Positions 12,035 to 24,235 of a stretch of 64,000 nucleotides of DNA are shown piece by piece (position 1 is the first letter of the stretch; every line of letters begins with the position of its first letter). A program made the translations under genes and the position numbers. Location of the stretch: contig NW_020954582.1 in the NCBI RefSeq assembly GCF_900497805.2, forward strand, positions 729,083 to 793,082. Reading direction: 5' to 3'. The DNA comes from Vombatus ursinus. Lineage: Eukaryota > Chordata > Mammalia > Diprotodontia > Vombatidae. The notes beneath the pieces are model-generated. The model was given only the letters and a program-made list of their open reading frames with translations, searched no databases and was not told the origin of the DNA.

Positions 12035-12059
12035 CAATGTTATTATGTAACATTATTCA

Positions 12060-14760
12060 GGGTTTCCTCTTCACTCTACAACAGTTAATTTTAAAATTTG
12101 TTTTTTAATTTTATTTTTTATTTTAAATTTAAAACACCTAAACCTCCTGTCTTCCACCCCATTCTAGCCTCCCACCCCACTCCACCTAAAATTTAAGAGA
12201 TTGAGGCAGAAAAAAATGACCTGACAAGTGGTCAGTCAAGGTAAATTACTGTGGTTGCCATATCCAGAAATGTCTCTTTCTGCACTTTGGGTTCATCCCT
12301 TCTTTTTCAGGAGGTGTGGGTAGCATGTTTCACCTTCAGTTCTCTGGAGACACAGTTGTTCATTGTATTGATCTCTTAAGTCTTTTAGAAGTTGTTTTTC
12401 TTTTAAGGTTTTTGTGTAAATTGTTTTTATATATTGTTCTCCTGGTTCTGCTTTCTTCACTCTGCATCATCCAGTTCATACTACCCAGGATCCTTATTTC
12501 TTATACTGCACTAATATTATGTTATATTCATATGCCATAGTTTATTCAGCCATTCCTCAGTTGATGAACACCCCCTTACAGATGATTGTTTTTTCTTTTC
12601 AGGACCAGGACGTTTATTTTGCTTGTGGCTGTTCCCTCCCAAGTATTATCTTCCCTCTTACTTTCCTAGTCCCCCATTTGTTTCCCAGTTGAGTTTGATG
12701 TGTTTCCACACCAATTTGTGTGTGTGTTCACTCTTCTGTCCCTTTCAGTTAAGAGTGAGATTTGTCTGCCCTCTTCCCCTATTCCTTCCTCATCTGTATT
12801 TGTACTCTTTTCTTCACGTGTCTCTTTGGATCAGAAACAGCAAGTTCTACCCCTTTCTTCCTTTCTATATTAATATTTTACAAAGTTTCCAATTACAAAA
12901 TTGGTCCACCCCCAACTTTCTTTAATTTTCTTGGTAATCTTAGAAAATATTAAGATTCTGAACGGACACTCATTTTTTTCCTGTTAGAATGTGACAACAA
13001 CAGTATCCTATAGACCCTTTCAGTTGCTCAAATACATGTGCCTTCCTAGGTTTCTTTTGGTCCCCTGTGTTTGCATTTCAAGGTTCCTACTCATTTCTAG
13101 TCTCTTCTTTAGAAATGCTTGAAAGTTCTATATTTTGTTTAGGGTCCATCATTCTCCCTCCCATATTTCTCAGTTGTGCAGAGTAATTTATTTCTTGGGT
13201 GTTAGCCTATTTTTTTTGTCTTTGGTGAAATTGTTTTCCAAGCTCTTATTTATGGTAGAAGCTGCCAAGTCTTGTGTAATTCTGACTGTGATTCCTTTGT
13301 ACTTGAGCTGCTTTTTTTTGGATGTTTGCTGCATTTTGTCTTTGACATGGGAACTCTGGATCTTTGCAGTGACATTCCTGGGACTTTTCATGAGTTGATC
13401 AGTGGATTCTTTCCATCTCTACTTTGATATCTACTCGGCCTGCTTCTAATAGATCCGGTTAGTTTTCATTTATGATTTCTTGAAATATAGTGCCAGGCTT
13501 TTTTTTTTTTTTTTTTATATATCATGATTTTTAAGGACTCCAATGATTCTTTATGTAATTTCTTGATATAATTTACCTTATCTTTTATTTCTTTTCCAAA
13601 CTTTTGTCATGTTCTAATATTTTGTAGATTTCTGTTTGGCCTATTTTAGTTTTTAGGGTTTCCAATTCTTGGGCAAGGTTTACCTTGTGTTCTAAGGTGT
13701 ATATTCTCTTTGCAGTTCTATCATCCAAAGTTTTTATTTTAATATTTTATCTCTTGCATCATTTCTTCTATTAATTCATGTAGTTTTAGGAGTGGAAAAT
13801 CCACTCCCATCATCCCCTTTGCATCATTTTTTTTGCAGTTGTTAACAGAGTTATTTGCTCCTTTTGGGGATTCTTTATATTGACAATGATTTTTTTTATA
13901 CTGGTCAGTGTTTCCTTTGATTTTCTCATTTTTCCAAGCTTAGTTTCTAAATTGAGGCTTTATTCCAGACGGGCTTTTCTCCTTAATGTGTTTTTGGGTA
14001 GGAGGGTAGGTCTCCTTTATTCTTGCCGTGAATCTCTCCATGTCCTGGGATTAGGACTGCTTTATCCTCAGGGCCGTCTGGTATCTCAGGACAATTGGTG
14101 ACTCGGTGCCCTTGGGAGCTGCCCTGGAGCATCAGCTCCCAAGATCCTTAGCCCAGGACAGGTTTTCTGTTCTTGGAGGGACTGTAACCCTCCTTCTAGC
14201 TTGGGAGACAGAGCTTTTTGTAGGAGGCTCTTCTTATATCTGGCCTGGCTCTTGTAAAGCTGGGAGGCTATTGGATTTGCTGGTGACCCTTTTCCTGATT
14301 TAGCCTGTAGGTTTCTGGAGGACTTTTGTTTTTCAGTTCTCTTGTGGATGAAGTCACTGTGGAAATCCAAATCATTGACTTTCTAGGTCATTATTTGGTC
14401 TGTAGTGAATTTTAGGTTTCTCTTGATGTATCTCCATGGGAGCAAGGTGTTCTGCTTCTTGTTATAGCTGCCATATTGGCTAGGGTCTTCCTTGTTTTCT
14501 GTAAAGCTGCCGCTTTAGTCCTTTCCATTCCTATGTTGGGTCCCAGAGAACTGCTTGGAATGTATGTTGTGTGTTGTGCTCCTCTCTTTTAAAAATTTCT
14601 TTGGGGCTTGGGCCTTAGTTGTAGCAACTCTCTATACTCGTCAGACTCGATCACAACAGCATGCCCCAGACCCCCACCCACGGGAGTCTTCTGTCTCAGC
14701 CAGGCTGGCCATCGTGAGGAGAGACGGCAGAGCTGTTTTCATATGAACTTCTTTAACTAC
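12060..14760 (-). repeat. ORF1-only L1-type element (HAL1-like), copy 1
   Basis: Antisense element. Its 3' end (about 12090-12600) has the marsupial L1-terminus phrase ttctcctggttctgctttct. ORF1-derived sequence begins within ~600 bp of it. The minus strand at 13390-13200 reads KSPRNVTAKIQSSHVKDKMQ followed by ITVRITQDLAASTI, the L1 ORF1p C-terminal domain. The coiled-coil-like part extends to about 14000, and 14000-14760 is probable 5' region. No ORF2 endonuclease or RT is present between them. The frames are broken. The same architecture recurs at 17.7-20 kb. Confidence 0.65.
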
Positions 14761-15189
14761 TAGTGAATGAGAGCATGTTTTCATAGGGCTGTGGGCTGAT
14801 GGAATTTCTTCCTTTGGGAATTTCCATTTTTCATCTGTGTTGTCTTAGCCGCTGTATGTGTTGTTTTCCTGACTGCTCATTGACTTCACTTTGTTCTTTT
14901 ATACAAGACTTCCCATAACTCTCTGTTCCTTACAGTCGTCATTGCTTTGGGTGAACTATTGCTCCTTTATATCCACATCCCTACTGTGCCGCACTTGGCT
15001 TGGGCCCGGATGTGAATTTCCGATTTCTGTTGGGAGATTTTTCTCTTTTATCAAGATTTCCTTTATTTACAAAAACATTGAGGCACCTCAGTTCAGCCCT
15101 CTTGACATTTTGAAGATGTGTATTTTGGATGATGTTGGCTGGTGCTGGGATGTTACTAACAACTCAATACTAAGTACATCTAAGTAAAA
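14761..15189. other. Unassigned sequence between two L1-type blocks
   Basis: No gene or confident repeat. Confidence 0.35.
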
Positions 15190-16240
15190 CACAGGCCTCT
15201 TTGTTGATAGTTTAAGGGGAAAGAGGAGTCCACATTTTGTTGATGTCTTTTGTTTTTATATCATAGTCATTTCTGGAAAAAAGGCCTTGCCCCAGCCCTT
15301 TAGTGATAGTCTCATTTGCATGATGGCAGCCATTTTGTATTTTCTTTGGGTTTTGCTTCTTTTACCATCAGTTTATATCTTCCCATGTTTTGCTGTAGTC
15401 ATCATATTAGTTATTTCTTGCTGCAAAATGATCTGCTGTATTCTTGTAGCCCAGATTTCAACCATTCCCCAGTCAACTGACTCTCCCTTTGCTTCCACTT
15501 CTTTGCTCCCAGGAGTGCCTACTGAGAAGATTCTAGTGTTTAATAATAATGCTAGCTAACATTTCTGTAGTGCTTTATGAATATCATATCATTGTGTCCT
15601 CACATCCCTGGGAGGTAGCGGCAGTTATCACCCCTGTTTTACAGGAGAAGAAACTCCTGGGAGGTAGGGAGAAAGAGGTTGAGTGACTTGACCTGGGTCA
15701 CACAGCTAGTAAGCAAGGTTGAATTTGAATTCAGGTCTTTCTGACTCCAGGCCCAGGACTCTCTGCCACCTACTTGCCTCTAATTGAATCTTTGTATTTG
15801 CCTTTGACTCACCTGTGGGGTAGATAGCCAGTAATGAGATGCCTGGTTCAAAGGTATGAATAGTGAAATAACTTTTTTTTTTTTTGCATAATTGCAAATT
15901 TATGTACAGATTTGTTGTACCACTTCACAGTTCCACCAGCAATATATTAAAGTTTCTATTTTCCCACCAGCCTTTTGCATTGGATTTTTCTGTTTTTTGT
16001 CATCTTTGATCATTTGCAAGGTGTAAGGATAAAACCTCAGTTTCTTTTTAATTTGCATTTTTTCCCTTTCAGTGACTTGGACAAATTTTAATTTTTACTT
16101 TGCAGTTCTTTAGAGGCATAACTTGAATGGTATATTTTTTCTCTACAGTTTCTTTTATTCTAACTTAATTGATTTTATTTTTATTCTTGCAAAAGCTTTT
16201 ACATTTAATATAATCAAATTCTCTCCTCTCACATTGTTTT
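15190..16240 (-). repeat. L1 ORF2/3'-end fragment, interrupted by a MIR
   Basis: Antisense L1 pieces at 15190-15541 (around cagatttcaaccattcccca) and 15783-16240 (cacagttccaccagcaatat; tcatttgcaaggtgtaagg), the usual L1 3' region. They are split by the MIR at 15541-15783. Old and broken. Confidence 0.7.
15541..15783 (-). repeat. MIR-type SINE inside an L1 fragment
   Basis: Antisense MIR with core gagtgacttgacctgggtca followed by cacagctagtaagc, and the tRNA-like end ccaggcccaggactctctgc. It is younger than the L1 it splits. Confidence 0.8.
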
Positions 16241-16679
16241 AAAAGAACTAAGCACAGTGTGCTCCCACACTTAGCATAAGATATAATTATTTTCCATTTA
16301 CGTGACAAAACTTAATGCAGAATTTTTATTTTGCCATCATGAATGTCTTCCTGTGTCTGATTGGGAAGCAGAGAACACTACAGTCTTTGAAGAATTGGAA
16401 ATGAATGTCACCCAGAGGGCAATGCAGGGTGTGAGGTAGCTGTAACACATTTTGAACAGGTCCTTGGGAAGAAGTGTAGCATCAGAGATGTCGTCAGAGA
16501 AAAGTGGGAGCCAAAGAAGACAGGCTGGTCACATGTTGAGAGCAAGGAAGAGCTGGAGAGACTGTGCTCCGTTGATATTCTCTCAGTGCACAGACAAGGC
16601 TCGAGAAGGATATTTGTAATGCCGTCTGCCTTTTGTGTTAGACTTTGCAATAGTGTGCTATGTGTGTTTGTTTTTGGCT
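16241..16679. other. Unassigned sequence
   Basis: No gene or clear repeat recognised. Confidence 0.35.
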
Positions 16680-16810
16680 AGGCAGTGGGGTTAAGTGACT
16701 TGCTCAGGGTCACACAGCTAGTAAGTGTCAAGTGTCTGAGGCTGGATTTGATTTCAGGTCCTCACGACTCCAGGGCCCGTGCCGTATCTGCTGTGCTACA
16801 GCTGCCCCCA
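16680..16810 (-). repeat. Marsupial SINE (short CORE-SINE type)
   Basis: ggcagtggggttaagtgact to the tRNA-like end (tgctgtgctacagctgcccc). Confidence 0.85.
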
Positions 16811-17689
16811 CGGTGACACTTTAAATGGCCTCCAGTCCCGGGTGAGGGACTGCAAGAATTTGCAAATGGCTTTGTGAACTTGCTCTTGGTGATTTTTGAG
16901 AAATGGTAAACAGAAGAGGTGCTAAGGGACTGAACTTGTCTGATTTGTTCCCCCCCTCCCCCCAAAAGGTGGCTAAAAAGTGGATTCTGGAAACTACTGA
17001 TCAATGAACAAAAATGATTTCTGGTAAAAACTTTTGATATTTTTATATATATAAATTTTTGTGGTTACCTGTTTAAGAAAGCAATTGATTGCTAAAAGCC
17101 AGCCTTGTTTTACTGAATTCATTTCAAATTAGCTTCATTCTTTTTTTGAAAGGGTTATAAAACTGATGGATGAGGAAAATTCAATAAAAATACTATATAG
17201 ATAAATTTCGGCAAGGTATTTAGTAATCTAGCCTAGACTTTTCTAAGCTATTTCATGATATCTTTATAGTCAAAGTGGAAAAATGTGGATTTGAGGATTT
17301 TATGGTCAGGTGGCCCTATGGCTGGTTTTGAACAACTAATACCCAGAGAGTATTTGATTAATAGCTTGATCTTAGCCTGGAAGGAGGGTTGTTAATGGTG
17401 TGCTGGCAGTGGTGTTTGGCCTTTTCCAGAGTTTCTGTCAACAATTGAATGACACAGCTTGTTTCCTATTTTCAGATGATACTAACTAGGAGGGATGAAA
17501 ATTTACAGTCATACATGCCAATTATTTGGATTAAAAATAGCAAGAGAATGTCTCGTATAGACTAGTGGGGGTGGGGGGCTTGCTGTAATCTCTTTTGACA
17601 CTAATATTCAGTGATTGTGTAGACTTGTGTCCACCCTCCAGCCCCAAGTTGTTCCACACGATCCTTTGAGGAGTCAGTGTTAAGTGCTA
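16811..17689. other. Unassigned AT-rich sequence
   Basis: No gene-like frame. C-rich stretch at 16948-16964. Nothing else recognised. Confidence 0.4.
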
Positions 17690-19970
17690 GATTTATCTAT
17701 TTTTGTTATTTTTATATATTTTACTTAGGTTGATCTGCCTTCTCGCCCCCCTCCCCCATGGTCCCCACCTCAACTGAGAACACAAGAAAAGCAAACCCCA
17801 TTACACGCATATGTACCCTTTCCATGTTGTCCACGTCCAAAAACAAGGTGTCTCATTCTGCACTGAGTCTTTCACCTCTTTCAGGAGGTAGATGGCATGG
17901 TTCATAGTTAGTCCTCTGGAATCCCAGTCGGTCATCACAGCAATAAGAGTTCAGCCCAATAAAATCCATCACATTTACATATTCTAACGTGTTCATCTTC
18001 TGATTCTTATTCTTTGCCCCCAGGAAGGAGGAGCAAAAACTCTTCCCAAAGCCTGCCTTTTGTAGAGGACTGAGAACCTGCGGCCAGTTCTTCCTTTCCA
18101 GCAGCTGCTCATCTTGGATTCTGCAAACATCACGCCTTCACAGTTTGGGAATGGGGACCTCCCTCCCTCCAGCTTGCTTTTGTGTATTGTTCTTCCCATC
18201 AGATTGTAAGCTGCATGAGTGTGGGGACTGCCTTTCTTTTTGCTATTTATATTCACAGCACTTAGCACAGTACCTGGCACATAAGGACGTGCTTAACATG
18301 TTCACTGACCTCAAAAAGAGTTATATTTTTGTAGCTCCTTAGACTTTGTTTTGTTTAGACTGATTCCTCCCTTAATCTACTCTCCCTCTAATTCCTCCTC
18401 CCCCTTCTCCTCTTTCCCAGTTAAACGAAATGTGTCTCTGTACTCAACTCTGTGCGTGTTTTTTTAACCAATTCAGATAAGAGTGAGGTTGCAGTGCCAG
18501 CTGCTCCCCTCCCCCCCTCCTGCTTGTTTATATAGATTTCTACTGTGGTACCTTCAGTATGTGAGACAATTTTCCCTAACACCTCTCCCCCCATCCCAGT
18601 TTCTCTTCCCCTCTCTTTTCCAGTCTTCTGTCAAGATCAAGGTATGACAGAACCTGTCCCAGGTCTTGTCTAATTAGACTCCTCCTTCTTTGACTCCTGA
18701 CGATGACAGGGCTCAGAGGTGGCACAATGAATGTAAGCCGTTTACCCTTTGGTTTTTCATTGATCTTTTCTGTTTTTCTTGACCTCTATGTTTGAACTTA
18801 AGAGTTCCTCTCCAGCTCTCTTTGGACTTTCATCAGCAATGCTGGGAAGTCCTCTATTTCAACAAAGGTCTGTTTCCCCCCTGTAACGTTATACTCTGTT
18901 TTGCTGGGTAAGTTATTCCTGGCTGTCAGCCCATGTTCTTTGCATTTGCCATATCGTATTCCACGCTCTTTGCTTCTTCATAGTGGTGTCTGCTAAATCC
19001 TGTGTGACCCTTTCTGTGGCTGCTGGGTGTTTGAATTCTTTCTTTCTTTGCAGTAATTTTTCTTTCACTTGGAAACTCTGGATTTTGGCCCTGATATCCT
19101 GGGACTTTTCATTTTGAAATGTGAAGTGGTGACCAGTAGATTCTTTCTAGTTCTACTTTGCCCTTTGTTTCTAAGAGATCTGGCAGTTTTCTTTGAAGAT
19201 TTTTGGAAATAGGATGACTATGCCTCTTTTTATTTTTGTCATGGCATTCAGATACTCCAGTGATTCTTGAATTTTTTTCTCCTCAGTCTGTTTTATGGGT
19301 TAGTTGTTTTTGCTAGGAGATAGCTTATATTTTCTTCTATTTTTTCATCCTTTTGACTTTGTTTGAATATTTCCTGTTGCCTCATATAGGAGGAGTCATT
19401 GGCTCCTATTTGGTCCATCCTGATTTTCAGTAAATTTGTTGCTCGGACAAGGTTTGTACCTCTTGTGTACCAAGCTATTAATTCTCTTTCCAGTTCTTTC
19501 TTTCACAGCTCTCATTTCTCTTCCAGTTTTTCCTCAAGCTCTCTCATTCCATTTATAAAAACGTTTTAAAACTCATTTCGTTTTTTGCAGGGATTCTAGA
19601 TGAGTTTGTGCCCAGCTGTGTTTTTCTCTGAGGCTTTGCTTGTAGATGTTTTGGAGTCATTCTCTTTTTCTTTGTATCTTAAGCATCTCTGTCACCTTAA
19701 TAGCTCATTGTGGTGGTTATTTTTGTATTTATCCATTCTTCCAGCTTATTTCCTGAGCTCAGATTTGATGTCAGGGCTGAGTTCTGTGGCACTTCTGGAA
19801 GGAAGGCCTGGGCTAGTGTTGTTGTTTCTTTCTTGGTATTGAGTTTTGTCTCATTCCAGGATCTCTGGGACAAGGTGAGGACCTGCAAGCTTTCGGTACT
19901 CTCAAACTGGTCTGATCCAGGGCAGAATCCTACTTGCTGTTCCCGTGGTCGGAAATCTGAGAATTGGAAA
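17690..19970 (-). repeat. ORF1-only L1-type element (HAL1-like), copy 2
   Basis: Same layout and orientation as copy 1. The 3' end is at 17690-17995. An intermediate 3' UTR at 18345-18620 (ccaattcagataagagtgag) is homologous to 12690-12770 of copy 1. ORF1-derived sequence follows at about 18780-19700 (ctggattttggccctgatat; cctgggacttttcatt, as at 13340-13400 of copy 1). 17996-18344 is foreign: its right part is a + strand L2-type end. No ORF2 segment is seen. Confidence 0.65.
18000..18344 (+). repeat. L2-type 3' end within the L1-type element
   Basis: agattgtaagctgcatgagt, then cagcacttagcacagtacct and ggcacataagg, a sense L2 terminus. The left part of the block is unassigned. Confidence 0.55.
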
Positions 19971-20282
19971 GTGCTTTAGAGCAGGGCTTCAACTTTTTCA
20001 ACTCACAACCCCCTTTCAGTTGCCTGGCGTGAGGGCGGCTTGTTTGTGTTCAGAACGTAGGCTGCAGTGAAGGCTGCCAGAAACACCTCGGATTCATTAA
20101 GCATTTGATTTTTAATTAATAATTCAGAAACCTTTTATCGTTGCCAGATTTTTCTCGATGCCCTGTGGGGTCACTGCCTGCTGTTTAAGAAGCTGCTTAA
20201 AGTGCATCTGGTCCAACACATAGAACTCTTCTCATCTTTCCTGTTTTTGGAGGGTGGAAAGCCTCTTCCTCCTGGATGTTCA

Positions 20283-20284
<2 letters not shown>
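19971..20284. other. Unassigned sequence left of the poly-C gap
   Basis: No gene. Weak repeat-like phrase at 19985-20040 (cttcaactttttcaactcac). Confidence 0.35.
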
Positions 20285-20325
<41 letters not shown>

Positions 20326-20440
20326 NNNNNNNNNNNNNNNNNNNNNNNNNNNNNNNNNNNNNNNNNNNNNNNNNNNNNNNNNNNNNNNNNNNNNNNNNNN
20401 NNNNNNNNNNNNNNNNNNNNNNNNNCCCCCCCCCCCCCCC
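20285..20440. other. Poly-C tract with a 100-N assembly gap
   Basis: 41 C (20285-20325), exactly 100 N (20326-20425), then 15 C (20426-20440). The gap lies inside a homopolymer, so the true length is unknown and the N count is probably a placeholder. Confidence 0.95.
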
Positions 20441-20519
20441 GCACTCCCCCCCCACTTCACCCATTGACCTCCTCCTTGGATTGGCTGGTTCCTCTCAGAA
20501 TTTCTTTTAAAGAAGCCTA

Positions 20520-20750
20520 TCTACATCTTTAGCCTTCTCCAGGCTGCCCTCCTGACTTTCTTTCCCAGGCTCCACAGCCCCGCCTCCCCCCTCCTTTGTA
20601 CCATCCCCCTTTTATGTGTAGTCTTCCCCTGTTAAAATGTCAGCTCCTTAAGGGCAGGGCCTGTCTTTCTCCTTTTATTTGTATTCCTAATGCTTGGCAC
20701 GGGGTCTGGCACAGAATAAATACTTAGAAGCCTGTTGACTTGATGGGACT
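20520..20750 (+). repeat. L2-type LINE 3' end
   Basis: gtcagctccttaagggcagg, then gcctgtctttctcc and cttggcacggggtctggcac: a sense L2 terminus. Confidence 0.8.
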
Positions 20751-21184
20751 CATTTGAATAGCTTCTGCCTGAAGATCTGGGAGGGGGTACCCCTCCCTAG
20801 CCTCCCCAGGTGAGCCTTGAGCAGCTCTCATTGTTAGAAAGTCTTTCCTGTCATCTAACCTGAATTTGCCCTTTTCTGCTTGACTCTTTGCTCCTGGCTG
20901 TGCGCTTCAGAGCCGTCTTGAACATCTTGAACAGGGGAGCCCCGTTCCCCATTGGGGTCTTCTCTGCTCTAAGCTGAACATGCCATGGTGGCCTGGAGGC
21001 CTGGACACTCCTCTTCAGTCAGTGTCCTCCTTACACTTCTGGCTTCCACTCTGAATGCCATGCCCAGCTTGTGGCCTCATGAAGGCAAAGGGCAGGCAGT
21101 GGGCTCCTCCCTGGTAAGAGAAGGTGGCAGCCAAGGTTCTGTGAGCTTTTTTGGCTTCCCTGGCACAGCTGCAGAGGCAGCCAG
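20751..21184. other. Unassigned sequence
   Basis: 20850-20950 resembles an old LINE tail (cttgaacatcttgaacaggg), but too weakly to name. No gene. Confidence 0.35.
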
Positions 21185-21400
21185 GGGGTGGGTGCCACAG
21201 TGTATCAAGTGCTGGACTTGCAGGCAGCAAGACCTAAGTTCAGAGCTGGCCTCTGGGTAACCCTGGACAAATCACAGCGCTGCTGCCTGCCTCAGTTTCC
21301 TCAGTTGTAAAATGGGGATAATATATCTGCCCTCCCAGGGTCGTTGTGAGGCTGTGACTTGGAGCACCACCATCTCAATGCTTATTCCCTTCCTTCACAT
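21185..21400 (+). repeat. MIR-type SINE
   Basis: gggtgccacagtgtatcaag to cagttgtaaaatggggataa, then a diverged tail. Confidence 0.75.
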
Positions 21401-21479
21401 CACACTGTAGCCTCTTTGAGCTTGCATCCACTGAAATCTTGAAATGTTTTCAGAACTACTCTCAATGGCTCCCCATCTC

Positions 21480-22870
21480 ATGCTTGTGAAGTTGATTTTT
21501 TTTTTTTTGTACCCAAGTGCAAGACTTTACATTTTTCCTTTTTGACTTTCGTTTTCTCCTTTCTTCCTTCCTCCCTCCGTCATTCCCTTCCTCCCTTCCT
21601 TCCTCCCTCTCTTGGCCCAGCTGGAAGTGCAGTGGCTACTCCTGGCCCTGATCCCACTACTCATCAGAAGTTTTTGATCGACTCTACTCCTGACATGGGT
21701 GGTTTGTACCACCTTGGACAGCTCGGTGGCTCCCGGCTCTTGGGGCTTGAGTTACTGTTGGACTTTCAAGATTCGTGGTTGGCTTTAGCCCTTCTGCAAT
21801 TCATGAACTACAGATTTGTTAGCTGTTCCCCAATCCGCAGGGTCTGTATGGTGTTTATGGGGCCATTCTTTCTTCAGTGACCTTCTTGGGGTAGGGTGCC
21901 TAGAAATGAAATCTCTGGGTCAGTGGTGTCAATGTTTGAATCGCTTGATCTGCATAAGTCCACATTGCTTTCCAGAATGATTGTGCCAGGTCTCAGCTCT
22001 CCCCGAAATGCCTTTGAGGGCCTGTCTCTTCACAACTCCCCAACACTGTTTCTGCCTTTTGTCACCTTTGACAGTTTGGCGGTGGTTGTGGGGGGGTGAG
22101 GTGAAACCTAAGGGCTGTTTGGATTTGATGCAATCAAATTGTTATTAATGATTTGGAAAATTCTTTCATTTGGTTTTTCATAGTTGGCAGTTCTTTTAAG
22201 AACTGTTCATGTCCTTTGGCATAGCTAGTAGAATGAATGGACTGTAGGCATATTTGTCATATAAATACATGATAGCTGTCTCTAGGATTCCAAACCTTTA
22301 TCTGAGAAATTTGCTACAGTAATTTTTCAATTGATTGCTTTTCTTCTCTTAGATACATTCATTTGGTTGTTAAAAAGCTTTTGTGTGTCATGTACTCAAG
22401 CTATTGTTTTTCTTTTGTAATTACCTCTGTCTCATCTTTTGTTAAGAATGCATTTCCTGCTCATAGCTATGAAAATATATAACCTGCTTTTATTCAAAAA
22501 TTTTAAAAAGTATGATCTGTAATATTCATGGCATATCCATTTTGAGTTTTTGTGAATTATGGTGTATTGGTTTTAGCCTAATTTCTTCAAGACTGCTTTT
22601 CAATTTCCCCAGTTTCAAATTGGAAATTCTTTCCTAGGTAATTCATGTTATCAGATTTATTGAATATTGGGTTATTGAGTTTCACATTGATCTTAATTTT
22701 TTAAACTAGTAACAACTGGTTTTGATGACTGCTACTTTATAATGTAGCTTGAGATTTAGATATACTATTTCCAGTTCTTTTCCTACCTTTTTTCGTTGTT
22801 CCTCTTGATACTTAGATCTTCTGTTCCTCTGAATGAATGAATTTGCTTTCTTGGCAATCCCAAGTTATTG
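21480..22870 (-). repeat. L1 ORF2 C-terminal remnant
   Basis: Antisense L1: agaatgattgtgccaggtct, then caacactgtttctgcc and gaactgttcatgtcctttgg (the L1 region before the 3' end), continuing to about 22860 through AT-rich ORF2-derived sequence. A (TTCC)n-like tract lies at 21560-21610. Broken throughout. Confidence 0.65.
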
Positions 22871-24039
22871 CTTTCCTTGATATTTCCTCAACATGGGCTC
22901 ATAGCCTCCTCACCAGGGCAATGTGTGCTTTAGGATGGCTTCTGGGGGCCCTGCTGTGTATAGTCTTGAGCTGATCAAACACACAATAGAATAAACATTT
23001 GGCATCTGTGCGTCTCCTCCTCAGCTGTAATGCCTGCTTCTGCATTTTGTCATCTTGATTGGTAAAAGGTCTGCCCTAGAAGCCAGTGGGTTGTTGGTAT
23101 TCGGAGCAGAATGGTGTCTCTTTTAACTTGTACTGATTTCTGCTGCAAGTGGTCCACTATCTTTTGATGTGATTCCCAGCTTCAGACTCTTGTCTAGTGT
23201 AATGCTTTTCTCTATGTAGATAAAAAAAGAAAAATATTTGTTTGGAGAAAGACATCAGATTCAACCATGGTTTTATTTGCAAGTTGGTAAACTAATTTTC
23301 TGGATGATAATCTAGATTGGTTAGATACAGATCAATGAACTAAATGGCTGAGGTAAGTAAAAAGTAATATTGTCCTTTATTAGCAACAGCAAAACACCTA
23401 AAATGATATTTGATAAGGAATTAGAAAGGACCAGAAAGGACATTCTGCAGTCAGCTTTACTCTGGTGTAGAATTCACTTTTAAACATAAAAGACAAGCTG
23501 ATCCCTTCAGAACACAGATTGCTTTAGATGACTGAACTTTGTGCTGACAGAATGGTGGATGGTATTTAGGGTTTCTCCTTGTGACCAGAACTTTATTTGA
23601 GTAGCAGAGATGCTCTTTGTCAGCTAGCCTGCTTTGGCAATGAGGTGAAAATAGGCCACTTTTATGTGGCCTCTGGCTGAATTGGCAAGTCTTCGTTTTT
23701 AATGTGCCAGGAGAAAGTCAGTAGAAAGTTAGAGAATCTTTTAAAGTTGTACTTGTTTTAGTGCACATCAGGAGAAGCACATGCAATGATTTTTCCTCCA
23801 ACAGGAGCTTCCATCTTGTATTTTATTACTTTTGATTTTTTTTTCCTTTATTATGTCCATCGAAAGCAACAAGGACCATCTTACATATACTTTCTTTTAA
23901 GTGGATAGAAATTTCATCTGGACATTTCTTTTAAGGTTCTTTGAGTAGTAGAGATAATTGGGGTATGAGACTACTGCAGTGTGAAATCACTGGACTGTAG
24001 GATCGTTCTGATTTTTTCCAACAGGACACTTGTCAGAAA
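22871..24039. other. Unique AT-rich intron-like sequence
   Basis: No gene or repeat recognised. Confidence 0.45.
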
Positions 24040-24235
24040 TGGATGAAGTTTGGATTAGACCTCAGACACTTTAGCTTTATGACCTTGGGGCAGTCACTTA
24101 ATCTTGGACTGTAAAAATTAGGATAATAATAATAGCACCTCCCTGCCAAGGTTGTAGTGAAGATAAAAGGTGGTGATATGTGTAAAGGACTTTGCAAACC
24201 TTAAAGTGCTGGATAAATGCAAGCTGCTGTTATCT
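24040..24235 (+). repeat. MIR-type SINE
   Basis: gattagacctcagacacttt, tgaccttggggcagtcactt and a tail aaagtgctggataaatgcaa. Confidence 0.8.

Noticed and set aside
20171-20532. Poly-proline and poly-glycine frames
   Set aside because: Products of translating the poly-C tract and the N gap.
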